Shown here: piece by piece, positions 23,221-33,774 of the stretch | Layout of the letters: every line of letters begins with the position of its first letter | How positions within the stretch are numbered: the stretch's first letter is position 1 | Assembly (NCBI GenBank): GCA_016647705.1 | Contig: JAENRU010000488.1 | Span: 1,093,501 to 1,157,500 of the forward strand | Origin: Eucommia ulmoides | Lineage: Eukaryota; Streptophyta; Magnoliopsida; Garryales; Eucommiaceae | Length of the DNA: 64,000 bases | Reading direction: 5' to 3' | The notes under the pieces: generated by a model | The model's input: only the letters and a program-made list of their open reading frames with translations | What the model was told of the DNA's origin: nothing | Database searches by the model: none | Position numbers and translations under genes: made by a program

Positions 23221-23521
23221 TTAATTAGAAAATAAAAATAAAATTCTTTTTGTCTATTTTATTATTTTAAAAAATATAATAATTTTGAGTCCTTAATAGA
23301 ACACTTTTATACGTGTCCTATTAAATTTGTTTATAATATTTTTATTTTTTATTATATATTTTTTAAAATATGTCTTATTAAATAAATATTATAAAGATAT
23401 TATTTTTTGGGGGGAAAATTATAAAGACACTAGGATTAAGTGTCTCAATAAAATTTTATAAGGACATTATTTATAAATTGTCTTTAAAAAAATGTCCTAT
23501 TAAGTTATTCTTGTTGTAGTG

Positions 23522-25220
23522 AATATTACTGGGCCAGTATTACTTATTTAATATTTATATTGGTTTTGATCATGTCCAGGTCAGGTTATATATATATATA
23601 TATATATATAAATGATTATAAAAATTTATATATATACGTTATCGGTTTAAATTTTACAATACGACGACAATAATTATATTCAATTTATCGCATCAATTTT
23701 TACAACGGTAAATATTAATTACAATTATTACAAATAGAATTTTTTATGTAATCTTCGTTGCCGTTTCACTCTCACCAGTCTTGCAATCAGAACTGTGGGG
23801 TTGTTAGGCAACGCTCAGTAGAACTCCAACCCCTCTAATACGTGCATTTAATTAATACGACACATAAAACACATTAGCATGATTTTCACATTATCATAAT
23901 TATTTCATACAATTTAACCGTAAAAATTCAACAATAATAAAAACATAAATCACACAATAGAAAAATTAAATACATATATTTAAAAAATTAGAAGTTTTAC
24001 CTGAAATCCGAAGTTGAAATTCGAATCGAAATATTTTTCTCACTCGAAAATCATTCAATGTAAACATTTCGGCACCCCCCCGAAACTAACTCCAGACTCC
24101 AGAGATATTCATGTATATATATATATATACACACACACAATTGTGCGGCTTCGGTTAAAATGAAATGTAAAATGGAAAACAGCTCTATGATAATATGATC
24201 CTCTATCCTTATCATTAACCTTATACGTGTTATTATCATTATCATTAACCTTATCCGTGTTATGCTGAAGTTAGTTTCCTTCCTTGAGAAGGAAGCTAAT
24301 TTCAGTTGTGTAATTAATTATTTATATATTTAATTACACAATGTCTCTTTTTTAAATAAAGAAAATATTAATTATACTTCAAAAACTCTTAAAAGTTATT
24401 TTAAATAACAAAATAGTCCCAAAACTTCTAAAATCAATTTAAAATGAACTTTTAACTTTAAAAATTATTAAATATTATTTATACCATAAATTCGTAAAAC
24501 TACCCCAAAAATATTAAACTTTTATATAAAGTAATATTTACAAAAATATAAATTTTGAAGGTATTACACTGAGCATCGCTAAGAGGAGTGAGGCTAGTAG
24601 TACAAAGAGGAGCGAAGCGAATGGTAATGGCAATTGATCTCCGATGGCGATGGAACGGGATGGCGATGGCAGAGGGGTAGGAGTTAAATTCTTGAACTGG
24701 ATTAGAGATCAATTTGTGATCGCGAACTGAGAAAATCAGAGGTAATCAGAAGTAAACGGAGGTATATGAGAAAAGTGTACCAGCAGGCAGCGTCAATCAC
24801 CTGATTGATCTGGATCTAGATCGATTCTTCTGCCACGAAATGAAAGAAGAAAATCGGAGGTAAATTCTTGGTTCTAGATCTGAGATCAATTGGAGAAAAT
24901 CGGAGGTAAAAATGTACCTAAAGGCAGCGTTTGATTGAGGAGACAATGAAGGCGACGACAGTTGCGGATGCGATGGAGATGGCGAGGCAACGACAACGGT
25001 GATGGCAGTAGCAGATGCACTGAAGATGGCGAGAGCGACGGTGACGATGGATTGGGAATGGATCTGAAGAGGAAAGGTGGAAGTCAAGCTTTGGGAATGG
25101 AGATGGCGATAAGATTGAGAAAGCAAATAGGCCGGTAACGATTTTGGCTGGATTGTGAGAGATTTGGGGGTTTATTTGTAGATAGGAAAGTATAGAGTGT
25201 TGTGGCTTGAGAGATTTAAA

Positions 25221-25260
<40 letters not shown>

Positions 25261-25504
25261 ATCTCAACCGTTGGATCAAAACTATGCAACGGTAAAAAAT
25301 GATCAAAAAATCTCAGCCCATGATTTAATTTGATATGAGGGCCAAAAATGTATCTTGTATCATTCAATTTCGACCATTAGATATTCGATCTAAATGGCTT
25401 AAATGTCTCAAATATAAAATACGTCTAAATTCAATCTCAACCGTCAGATATTCAATCCGCCGGCTCAAAATGTCTCGAAATATAAATATGTCATGATTTA
25501 TATA
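23522..25504. other. Right flank of CACTA, LTR-like AT-rich DNA
   Basis: No intact gene. It may be the rest of an LTR interrupted by the CACTA. Around 24,570-25,130 more GC-rich DNA has minus-strand open frames rich in Ser/His/Pro. These could be a first exon or UTR but show no recognisable domain. (AT)n runs lie at about 23588-23611 and 25225-25258. Confidence 0.3.
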
Positions 25505-25777
25505 TATTAGTTTCCTAATAGAAGCCACCATTCTTTGAAAAAAAAAATAAATACAACCAATCTTGAAGGACAAGCAACATATACTAAACACTTTATACAT
25601 TAACAATATCTTATGCATATATATGTAAGCTATTGTTAGTCTAAAGTGTCAAAGAGGTGAAAATAAATTAGTATATATTACTTGTCCTTCAAGAATGGTG
25701 CCATCTTTTTTCTTGTTTTTTTTTTTTTTTTTCTTTTTTGGGTACAGAGAATGGTGCCTTCTCTTAGAAGTTTCCGA
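25505..25777. mobile_element. Fold-back MITE-like inverted repeat
   Basis: The left arm (from tagtttcctaatagaag, through cttgaaggacaagc and acactttata) is repeated in inverse order on the right (tctaaagtgt, acttgtccttcaag, aatggtgcc, cttctcttagaag). The arms are about 120-130 bp. The same structure opens the other GLP segment at about 52845-53153, so it predates the duplication. Confidence 0.65.
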
Positions 25778-25892
25778 ATCTTTTTTATATTTTTGATCAA
25801 GATATGATGAAAGGATTTTCATATATAGACAAATTCGATGTGGAAGTGGTCAAATAATTTTTTTTTTTAATTTATTTGTTTTGTTTTTTTGT

Positions 25893-25965
25893 TACAGGTT
25901 CTATTAATGTGAGTCACCTCAATACTTCTATTGATGTGACATACATCAATAGAACCTATAACATT
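25893..25965. repeat. Small hairpin (inverted repeat)
   Basis: aggttctattaatgtgagt pairs with acatacatcaatagaacct around a short loop. The counterpart in copy 2 is at about 53271-53349. Confidence 0.6.
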
Positions 25966-25999
25966 AACAATATCTTATATATATATATATACACACAGA

Positions 26000-27165
26000 C
26001 ACTAATTTCTTTTCCCGTCGTTGATATTTTATACATTAATTAACAATATATATATATGAACTTATTATTTACGTTTCACACATATTAATACAAATATTTT
26101 ATATTCCTTCAATATTTCACTCTTAATTTTTCTAATATGGTATCTAGCCAATTTCAATCTTTTCAAATAATTATGAATATCAACAATTAAATAAATAAAC
26201 AAATAATAAAATAGAGAGAAAATATATATCTAGCGGATTGAAACGTGTAAACATTATTCTTATAAGAGATATACCCTTTCTATACACAGGGTTGCGAGTC
26301 ATTCTCAAGATATAACGATCCAGAAAGTCAAGGCGCAAGCAGGACAGTCCTATATTGAACTGATCGCGAACCATACTGCGCATAAACATCAAATATATAA
26401 TATATGTGAAAATATCACAAAATATAATTTCTCTTTATTTTTATGTCACAATAAAACAATGTTATTTCATATACTATCATCATCTAGTATCACATTATTT
26501 TCTCTAAATTTCTCTACATCACTTTTTTCTCTTCTTTTTCTATATATTCTTTCATTTATATAGTGTATCATGAATTATGTAAGTCTTTTTATATTATTAA
26601 GTACTAATAATATTATAATTAATTTATTTTTGTATATTCACGAGTGTCCCCACGACTACACAAGGTGTGAAACTAATCTCGTTCGGGATTCCATGGTTAT
26701 CTTCCCAACAAGTACTTTTCCGTAGACTTGAATCCATGACCTTGAAAAGATCTTTCAATTATTTTAACTTAAACGTGTCTTGTCGTTTGAGCCACACTAT
26801 GTTGATATAATATTATAATTAATAAAATTTAAAATTATATACATAAATATTATAATAAATTACTATAACGGAATTCAAAAATTCATTTTAATAAATTTTA
26901 TAATTTAGTCACAACAATAATAATACGTAATAAACATGTAATTAGAATGCACAATTATAACTATTATAAATAGTTTATTAATAATAATTTTATTAAATAA
27001 AATAATGTAACTCATATATATAATAAAATATTTAATTATTATGTATACTAAAATATTTAATTTTAAATTTTTTTTCCTAATAACTGGTACCTTAGAGAAG
27101 TAAATTAGAGAAAATGTCAAATGTTGTTTCCTCCAAGTAATTTGGAAAATGATGGATCATGAATT
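26000..27165. other. GLP copy 1 upstream region
   Basis: No gene. AT-rich DNA shared with 53,380-54,760 of copy 2. It includes the uninterrupted phrase cataaatattataataaa (about 26841-26860), which is the empty site for the MITE at 54289. Confidence 0.6.
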
Positions 27166-27171
27166 TTGTTC

Positions 27172-27179
27172 TATATAAA
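27172..27179 (+). promoter_or_regulatory. TATA box of GLP copy 1
   Basis: TATATAAA lies 66 bp before the start codon. The same element is at the same place in copy 2. Confidence 0.75.
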
Positions 27180-27237
27180 CCTATCCAAACCCCCCCCCAA
27201 TGAAATCAGCAAATCGAATCCAGATCACCCATCGAAA

Positions 27238-27876
27238 ATGCTTCGGTTTTTCTTCTTCTACTTCATTTCTTTCCTCGTCTTCTCCTCCTCCATTAATGCA
27301 GCTGTTCAAGACTTTTGTGTGGGTAACCAAAAACTCCCTGAAAGCCCTGCGGGTTACGCCTGCAAGAACCCTGCTAATGTCACAGTGGATGACTTTGTGT
27401 TTTCGGGGCTAGCCGTGCCCGGAAACACTTCCAACATCGCAAGATCAATGGTGACGTTTGCATTTGCCGCTGAATTTCCGGGGTTGAATGGCCTGGGCCT
27501 CGCCATGGCGCGGTTGGACCTGGCCCCCGGGGGAGTGATTCCAATGCACATACACCATGGTGGCTCCGAAGTGATTATAGTGATTAAGGGCTCCCTTATT
27601 GCTGGTTTCATCTCCTCGACCGACGTCCCTTATGTGAAAACACTGAAGGTGGGTGAAATCATGATATTTCCTCAGGGGTTGTTGCATTTTCAAATAAATG
27701 ATGGTCACGAACCAGCTCTTGCCTTTGTGAGTTTGAACAGCGCAAGCCCCGGCATCCAAATCCTTGCTTCTTCATTGTTTGGGAACAACTTTCCTACTGA
27801 ATACGTGGAAGCGACCACATTCATTAATGCTGCTGAGGTGAAGAGGCTCAAGGCTATCTTTGGAGGCACCGGCTAA
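27238..27876 (+). CDS. Germin-like protein, ABP19-like (copy 1)
   Basis: An intronless, apparently complete 212-residue cupin, the usual size for plant GLPs. The start at 27238 gives a hydrophobic signal peptide (residues 1-22, ending before VQDFC); an upstream in-frame Met at 27166 lies before the TATA box and was rejected. C27 and C42 match the conserved N-terminal disulphide. Germin box 1 is GGVIPMHIHHGGSE, with metal ligands H104, H106 and E111. Box 2 is GEIMIFPQGLLHFQIN, with the fourth ligand H150. All four Mn ligands are present. The residue after HxH is His where most family members have Pro. NVT and NTS sequons suggest glycosylation. It is expected in the apoplast as a beta-barrel oligomer. 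The family includes superoxide dismutases and auxin-binding-like proteins, and the activity here is not known. It differs from copy 2 at 11 of 190 mature residues. Confidence 0.95.
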   Translation: MLRFFFFYFISFLVFSSSINAAVQDFCVGNQKLPESPAGYACKNPANVTVDDFVFSGLAVPGNTSNIARSMVTFAFAAEFPGLNGLGLAMARLDLAPGGVIPMHIHHGGSEVIIVIKGSLIAGFISSTDVPYVKTLKVGEIMIFPQGLLHFQINDGHEPALAFVSLNSASPGIQILASSLFGNNFPTEYVEATTFINAAEVKRLKAIFGGTG

Positions 27877-27933
27877 GTCCGCCTTCGCCAAAACCGTAGT
27901 CTCTAGACATGCAAAATAACGATATGTATAAAC

Positions 27934-27939
27934 AATAAA
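27934..27939 (+). terminator. Poly(A) signal of GLP copy 1
   Basis: AATAAA 58 bp after the stop codon, conserved in copy 2. Confidence 0.6.
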
Positions 27940-28177
27940 TCTCGTATCAAGCACTCTTCTAATATTTTATCTTCACCGAGCTTCTAATTCAACAGCCACC
28001 CCCTTTTCTGCTTTGAGTGTGTGTATGTGTGTGTGTCTTCCTCTTAACTCATTACTTCATACTGAATCCAACCATAACCATTCTGCTATGTTTTTGGTAT
28101 GAAGCAAAGCTCTAAACTTGCTGCATCTGTCAATACACTGGGGGCAGAAACAAATGACAATGATTGATAAAACAAGG

Positions 28178-29676
28178 GGTTAATTGCACTTTATTCCCTT
28201 GTGATTTGCACCTTTTGCACTTTTTCCCCTGTAGTTTGGACATTAATAGTTTGCCCCTCTGTGGTCTTGGACTAGACTGCAATGGTAACTCTGGTAATGG
28301 AAAATGTAAAATTCAAATTTACCCTTCTTTAATTATTAATAGAGTTATAGCACTTTACCCCTTGTGATTTGACCAATTTGTACTTATCCTTTGTCGTTTT
28401 TCTTGGCACTTACCCCCTGTGGTCTTGAACTAATGTGCAACGGTTATGTTTTTCGTTAACTCTAACGGTCAACAAACGGAAGTCAACTGAAATCCGTTAA
28501 ATATTGTGAAATGATATTTATACTCTTAAAATATTTTTGTAAGGAAAATTTTTATATATTCAAAAACTTAAGGGGCTAATGTGTATTTTATTCACTTCAT
28601 CTTGCTTGGAACAGCTCGATTAAGCCATTCGATTCTAGAGTCCTCTGTACAACAAATTCGCATATGATGCATGTAAAGATGTTCTGCAAGCGAGAAACGC
28701 GGAACACAAATTCAAGGTGATCCAAAAAAAAAAAAAAAAAAAAAGGAACTACCATATCCAACCGAAAATTCCTAAACTAGAACAAAATCATAAAAGGAAA
28801 TTTGTGTTTCCATAGCAGAAATTTTCATCAATAATAAATGAATTCAACCAACAGCCAACTAACGATCTACAGGTCTAAATTCAACGAAAACCTCTACATA
28901 ACAAACTCAAATCTGCGAAAAAAGAAAAAAGAAAAAACGAGAATAGAAACCTGCCGATCGAATACCATAAAACTTCCGAATTTAACGAAAATACAGATCA
29001 TCAGCTCGTTGTAGTAGAAGCTCACGTGGATTCCTTCTGCGGGTGTCAATTGAAGAAGAAGAAGAAATCAACCGTTCAAAACAAAGCAATCTCCATTATT
29101 ACAGCAAGCAAAACAGACGAAGAAACTACGGATTCAAAAGATGGAAAGGGTTTCACCAACTGCTTGTGTCTGAACATGACAACCAGAGAAGAAACATCAA
29201 CTGGGTACGATTGCGGGCCTTGCGGCGTGGATATTTGGAATGGCCGGCGTGGTGGATGTTGGCCAGCATGTGTATATGGTTGGGTTGGGAGTGGCTGACA
29301 CGATGAATGGTGGTTGGGGTGGGGGTGGTTGTTACGCAGAAGAGAGAGAGAAAAAAGATGATGAATTAAATCTTAAAATACACCTTGATCCATTAATTTT
29401 CCCAAAGTATGCAAATAGATCTCATTCAATTAATTAGAACAAAATGATGAAATTACCCTTAATTTCAAATAAACTGACACAATTACTCTTAATTTTAACC
29501 GTTGTAGTTTAGCCTAAGACTTCATGGGGTAAGTGCCAAAAACAAAATCACAGGGGGTAAGTGCAAATCAGCCAAATCACAGGGGATGTAAAGTACTACT
29601 AACCCTTATTAATACTTACTTATTCAAATGGGAAATTCAAAAGGTCCAAACCATAAGAGGTAAAGTGCAATTAACC
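28178..29676. mobile_element. GGTTAATTGCAC-family MITE, split by a MULE
   Basis: Ends GGTTAATTGCACTTTA and TAAAGTGCAATTAACC are inverted repeats. The element is about 230 bp without the MULE at 28342-29605. The unsplit counterpart is at 55793-56015, so this insertion predates the segmental duplication. Confidence 0.75.
28342..29605. mobile_element. MULE inserted in the MITE of copy 1
   Basis: A perfect 9-bp TSD TTATTAATA flanks it (28333-28341 and 29606-29614). TIRs start GAGTTATAGCACTTTACC on the left and, inverted, GGGTTAGTAGTACTTTAC on the right. They continue with related CCCCTGTG-type phrases. The uninterrupted site exists in copy 2 near 55950. There is no transposase. The interior has possible captured exon-like pieces (about 28,620-28,720 and 28,950-29,060) that I do not recognise. 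Confidence 0.88.
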
Positions 29677-29753
29677 ACCACTTTCACCCCCCACCACCAC
29701 CACTTTCGTCCACCATGTCCCCACCACCACATCGGTCACCCTCAACCACCCCC

Positions 29754-29756
<3 letters not shown>

Positions 29757-29788
<32 letters not shown>
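29757..29788. repeat. (CT)n microsatellite
   Basis: About 16 CT units. The region before it (29,680-29,755) is CCACCA-rich. Confidence 0.9.
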
Positions 29789-29791
<3 letters not shown>

Positions 29792-29883
29792 TCAAGCTAA
29801 AATCAGAAAAACAAAACAAGAAAGAGATTACGAAAGCGAAAATAAATAGGGGAGGCTCTGATTTGCTTTTGATTCAGACCACC

Positions 29884-30054
29884 ATGGTTGCAACAAACAG
29901 TTGCCATGCGAGAGAATCTCTCATCCTCGCAGAGCTTCTGAGTTTCCTTGCCAAGACATGGCTCAGTTTGGATCCTGAATATTCTTTTCAAAAAAAGATC
30001 GTCACCGCCTCATACAATACATTTGGATCGAGGAATAATGGCCCGTTTGGTTAG
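29884..30054 (+). other. 56-codon frame kept in both GLP segments
   Basis: Starts MVATNSCHARESLILAELLS and ends NNGPFG. Copy 2 (56193-56363) has the same length and no indels but about a quarter of residues changed, far more than the GLPs. This looks like neutral drift of non-coding DNA or a captured fragment, not a working gene. Confidence 0.25.
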
Positions 30055-30099
30055 AGAGAAAGACATTTACAACCATCCATCATAACTATATATCGTTTA

Positions 30100-30814
30100 C
30101 GGCTCATTTGGTTGGACGAAATGAAATATGGGTAAAATGATATAGAAGAAGTAATGAAATGAGAGAAAAAATGGAATAAACATGTGAATGGAATTATTAT
30201 TCCATTCACATGTTTGGTTGGTATGAAATTATGGAAAGAATGGAATAATGAAATGAAATAAAATTCCCACTATGCCCTTATAATAACTTTTTATTACATT
30301 TCACTATTTTATTCCTTCTATCATTTTAATATATTTCAGTATTTAATTCAAATTTCAGTTTCTATTCTCCAATTTATATTTTTGTTTTCAATTTTTAATT
30401 TTTGTTCACTAATTTCTATTATGTTTACAATTTTCAATTTAAGTTTTCATTTTTCTATTTCTGTTATCAATTTTATGTTTTCTAATTTTTTATTTTTGTT
30501 CTCAATTTTTAATTTTTGTTCTCAATTTTTTGTTTTTTCCTCAATTTATAATTCTCTAATTTCTATTTCTATTCTCTAATTTCAATTTTTATTCTTAATT
30601 TTCTGTTTATGTTGTCTAATTTCTATATTAGGTTGGATAAGTGAATTTTAGTTTTTGATTCCATTGGGCTGGACTTGATTCCAGCCCATTTCAAATGTAA
30701 TCACATTCCATTGGTTTTCATTCCAATGGAATCACAAAAAATGATTCCATTAGAGAACCAAACAACGGAATGACGATTCCATTCCATCCTAATTTCGTCC
30801 AACCAAACATACCG
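30100..30814. mobile_element. Harbinger-like MITE with TTA duplication
   Basis: Ends CGGCTCATTTGGTTGGACG and, inverted, CGGTATGTTTGGTTGGACG share long TIRs. TTA flanks both sides (30097-30099 and 30815-30817), which fits PIF/Harbinger. The interior is T-rich with repeated tgttctcaattttt words and no coding. Its copy at 56417 is cut short by an LTR element. Confidence 0.65.
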
Positions 30815-30818
30815 TTAG

Positions 30819-31290
30819 TGTCACATCTCACCCCGGGCGCCCAATGCCTGAGGCCATGCATGACGTCGACTTGATATTACCCGACCAATTTATATAAACA
30901 TGTACTGCTATAGATTTATTTATTTTTTTTGAAAAAATATGTTTACCAATCTCAAAAACCAGAAATACACGTGTCCCAAATATCCATAACAAAAATGACA
31001 CCACCTTCTGACTCTACTTAGTGTCAATAATGGATCTGTCTCTACTTGCGGTACTTGAGACTAAACATTTTATCGGTGTACTGTCTTCAAAATACAAAAA
31101 TAATTTAAATGGATCAAGCATAATTATCAAATAACACTTTTCAAAATATAATAGATAACAACACACTGAGCTGAAATAAAATTCCACAACTATTATCGCA
31201 ATATAATAAATGTATTTGAATTAACCAATCAGGTTATTTAGATATATAATAAAATACAGTACACATATTTTTGTTCAATATAATAAATGT
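30819..31290 (-). repeat. Gypsy 3' LTR, truncated
   Basis: Begins TGTCACATCTCACC, matching the right LTR start (35259). It follows that LTR (shared cores aatggatcaagcataattat, aatataataaatg) for about 470 bp, then breaks off near a repeated caatataataaatg phrase. The rest of the LTR and the expected polypurine tract appear deleted. Confidence 0.7.
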
Positions 31291-31329
31291 ATTTGAATTT
31301 CACCTTTTCTACTGTTATTTGAGCTATGT

Positions 31330-33720
31330 CAGGCATCAATAATTTTTGTTCTCCAATTTCAGTTTAACAAACTGGAGTTCTGCATCTTCTGTCATACAAG
31401 ACTTCATACGATGTCATTTCAATTGTCGAATGGTAGCTACTATTATAAGCAAATTCTATCAGTGTTAAATGATCATCCAAGCTAACCAAAAATTCCAAAA
31501 CGCAACCCCTCACCATATCCTCCAATGTCTGAATTGTACACTCTGATTGGCTGTCTGTCTCAAGATGGAAAGATGTACTAAATTTTAACTTGATACCTAG
31601 AGAGACTTGAAGACTTGGCTAGAATTTCGACGTAAATCTTGGATCTCTATCCGACACTATAGAAACCGACACGCCATGCAATCTAACAATTTTGTTAATA
31701 TACAACTTTGTATACTTGTCCATAGAGTACGTGGTTTTCATAGTTAGAAAATGAGTAGACTTGATAAGTCTATCAACAATAACCCAAATGGAATTATGCC
31801 CATTTTGAGTACGGGACAATCCCGAAACAAAATACATTGTGATATGTTCTCAATTCTATTCTAGGATAGGCAAAGATTGTAATAATCCACCTGGACGTTG
31901 GTACCTGATCTTTACTTGCTAACAGACGAGACATTTGGCAACAAATTCTGTAATTTCTTGTTTCATTCCATTCCACCAATAATGTCTTGCAAATCAAGAT
32001 ACATTTTGGTACTGCTTGGATGCATTGCATATGCTGAGCTATGCTCTTCCTCTAAGATGTCTCTCTTCAAATCTCCATCATTGGGCTTACACAGTCTATT
32101 CTCACACATCAAGGCTTTATCATTATTTCTGATGCGATAGTCGGTTCTTTGACCAAATTTCACTTCATCTCTGATCTTTTCGAATTAGATATCGGACTTC
32201 TGCGCCTCTATAATATGATCAATTGACATCGGTCTCAAGGTCAATGTCGCAAGCAATAATGCTATTTGACTAACTACCAACTGGACTCGTAGAGATCTCA
32301 ACTTGGCATATAGGTTAGTATGAACAACTCGAAGGTGTGCAACTGAACCTACCGATTTTCGACTCAATGCATCTGCTACAACATTAACCTTTCTGGTTGG
32401 GAGAGAAAGTATTGGCGCTGATATCAGTCTATTTTTCAGCTCCTAAAAATTCTGTTCATATTTGTCAGTCTACTCAATTTTACTTTCCATGTGGGTTAAT
32501 CAAGTAAACGGAACAGTTATAACAAAAAAATTCTTGTACAAACCGAATATAATAACCCGCTACTCTCAGGAAGTTTCAAACTTTTGCCAAATTTTTTGAC
32601 CTCTCCTACTAAACCACGACTTTGACTTTCTTTAGGTCGACTTGAATACCATCGCGCGAGATGATATGCCCCAAGAATACAACTCTATCCAGCCAAAAAT
32701 CACATTTACTGAACTTTGCATACAATTACTTCTCCCGCAAAATCTGGAGCACAATTCTAAGATGCTCTGCATGCTTTTCTTTATTTTGGGAATGAATCAA
32801 TATATCATCAATGAACATGATGATAAACTAATCTAAATAAAGCTAGAAGATCTAATTAATCAAATCCATAAATGCAACAAGGGCATTTGTCAACCCAAAT
32901 AGCATCACTAGGAATTCATAATGCCCATATCACGTACAAAATTCCGTCTTCGACACATCACTATTTTTGAATTTCAACTAATGATCTCCTGATCGAAGAT
33001 CTATTTTGGAAAATAACTTGGCCTTCTGCAATTGATCGAATAAATCATCAATTTTAGGCAACCCGATATTTATTACGAATTATCACCTTATTCAGATGTT
33101 TGTAATCGATGCACATCCTCAGAGTGCCATCCTTCTTTCTTGTGAATAACACTGAAGCTCCCTATGGAGAAATACTAGGTCTGACAAACCTGCGGTCTAA
33201 CAGATCTTGCATCTGAAAATTCAGTTCTTTTAGCTTAGTAGGAGCCATACGATAGGGTAAAATTGATATAGGGAAAGTTTTCAAAAGTAATTCGATAGTG
33301 AATTCAATTTCCCTATCTACTGACAACCCTAACAATTTTTCTGGAAATACATCGGGAAAATCTCTGACCACTAGACGATCTGCCACCTATACCTCATTCT
33401 AACTGGTGTCAATCACGTCCGCGAGGTATCTTTGACAACCTCTCTTTAGTAATTTCTTGACCTCCAGGACTGAAATCAAAGTAACAAGGGTAATAATTCT
33501 ATCCCCGAAAAATACAAACTATAACTTGCCTTGGATTCGAAAGGTAATTTTCTTTTTAAAACAATCAATTATGGCATGATAGTTGGAAAGTAAATCCATA
33601 CCCAATATCACATCAAAGTCGTAAATGCTCAGAGGTAAAAGATCTAACGACAATTCTCTATCACCAATACGAAACAGATTGTCTTTATATACATTATCTA
33701 TCAACACTAACTCATCTATA
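31330..33720 (-). pseudogene. Gypsy pol: protease, RT, RNase H, integrase (broken)
   Basis: Reading leftward: protease block with FDVILGMDLLSNYHAIID (33707-33519). RT start DFPDVFPEKLLGLSVDREIE then YRMAPTKLKELNFQMQDLLD (33386-33162). RT catalytic FIDDIL with FIDD at 32804-32815, then KLYAKFSKCDFWLDRVVFLG just downstream (about 32640-32735). RNase H debris at about 32,170-32,500. Integrase HHCC part (EEEHSSAYAMHPSSTKMYLD, about 31,980-32,160) and its catalytic core (VIVDRLIKSTHFLTM, IVSDRDPRFTSKF, 31837-31619). Several frameshifts and stops interrupt it, so it is inactive. Confidence 0.9.
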
Positions 33721-33774
33721 GGAGTAGAGATAATAACACTATATGATAGAAAAGTAGGAATTTTTCTACATTCT

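Larger units (their letters stand above)
13891..23521. mobile_element. CACTA (CMC/En-Spm-like) element, non-autonomous
   Basis: The left end reads CACTACAACAAAAATTAC. The right end is its inverted counterpart (attcttgttgtagtg, ending at 23521). The 3 bases outside each end are AAT (13888-13890 and 23522-23524), matching the 3-bp TSD of this superfamily. Subterminal short repeats are typical: ggacac/gtgtcc words at 13915-14130 on the left and 23300-23490 on the right. No CACTA transposase is visible, so the element depends on others. Of 9,631 bp, about 7,125 bp are a Helitron inserted later, leaving an original element of about 2.5 kb. That part includes a captured CCT-domain fragment. Confidence 0.88.
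25505..30730. repeat. Segmental duplication copy 1 (GLP segment)
   Basis: This block matches 52845-56997 in order along its length: fold-back element, small hairpin, AT-rich upstream DNA, GLP gene, 3' UTR, MITE, the 56-codon frame and a Harbinger-like MITE. Copy 1 is longer because of a MULE (28342-29605). Confidence 0.85.

Noticed and set aside
27166-27237. Upstream in-frame start of GLP copy 1
   Set aside because: It lies before the TATA box and is not kept in copy 2, which starts at the equivalent of 27238.
27354-27954. Antisense frames over GLP copy 1 (and 54973-55573 over copy 2)
   Set aside because: Shadows of the sense gene; conserved only because the sense strand is.
29884-30054. 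Conserved 56-codon ORF as a new peptide gene
   Set aside because: Same length in both copies but far more replacements than in the GLPs, so no sign of selection; kept only as a low-confidence entry.
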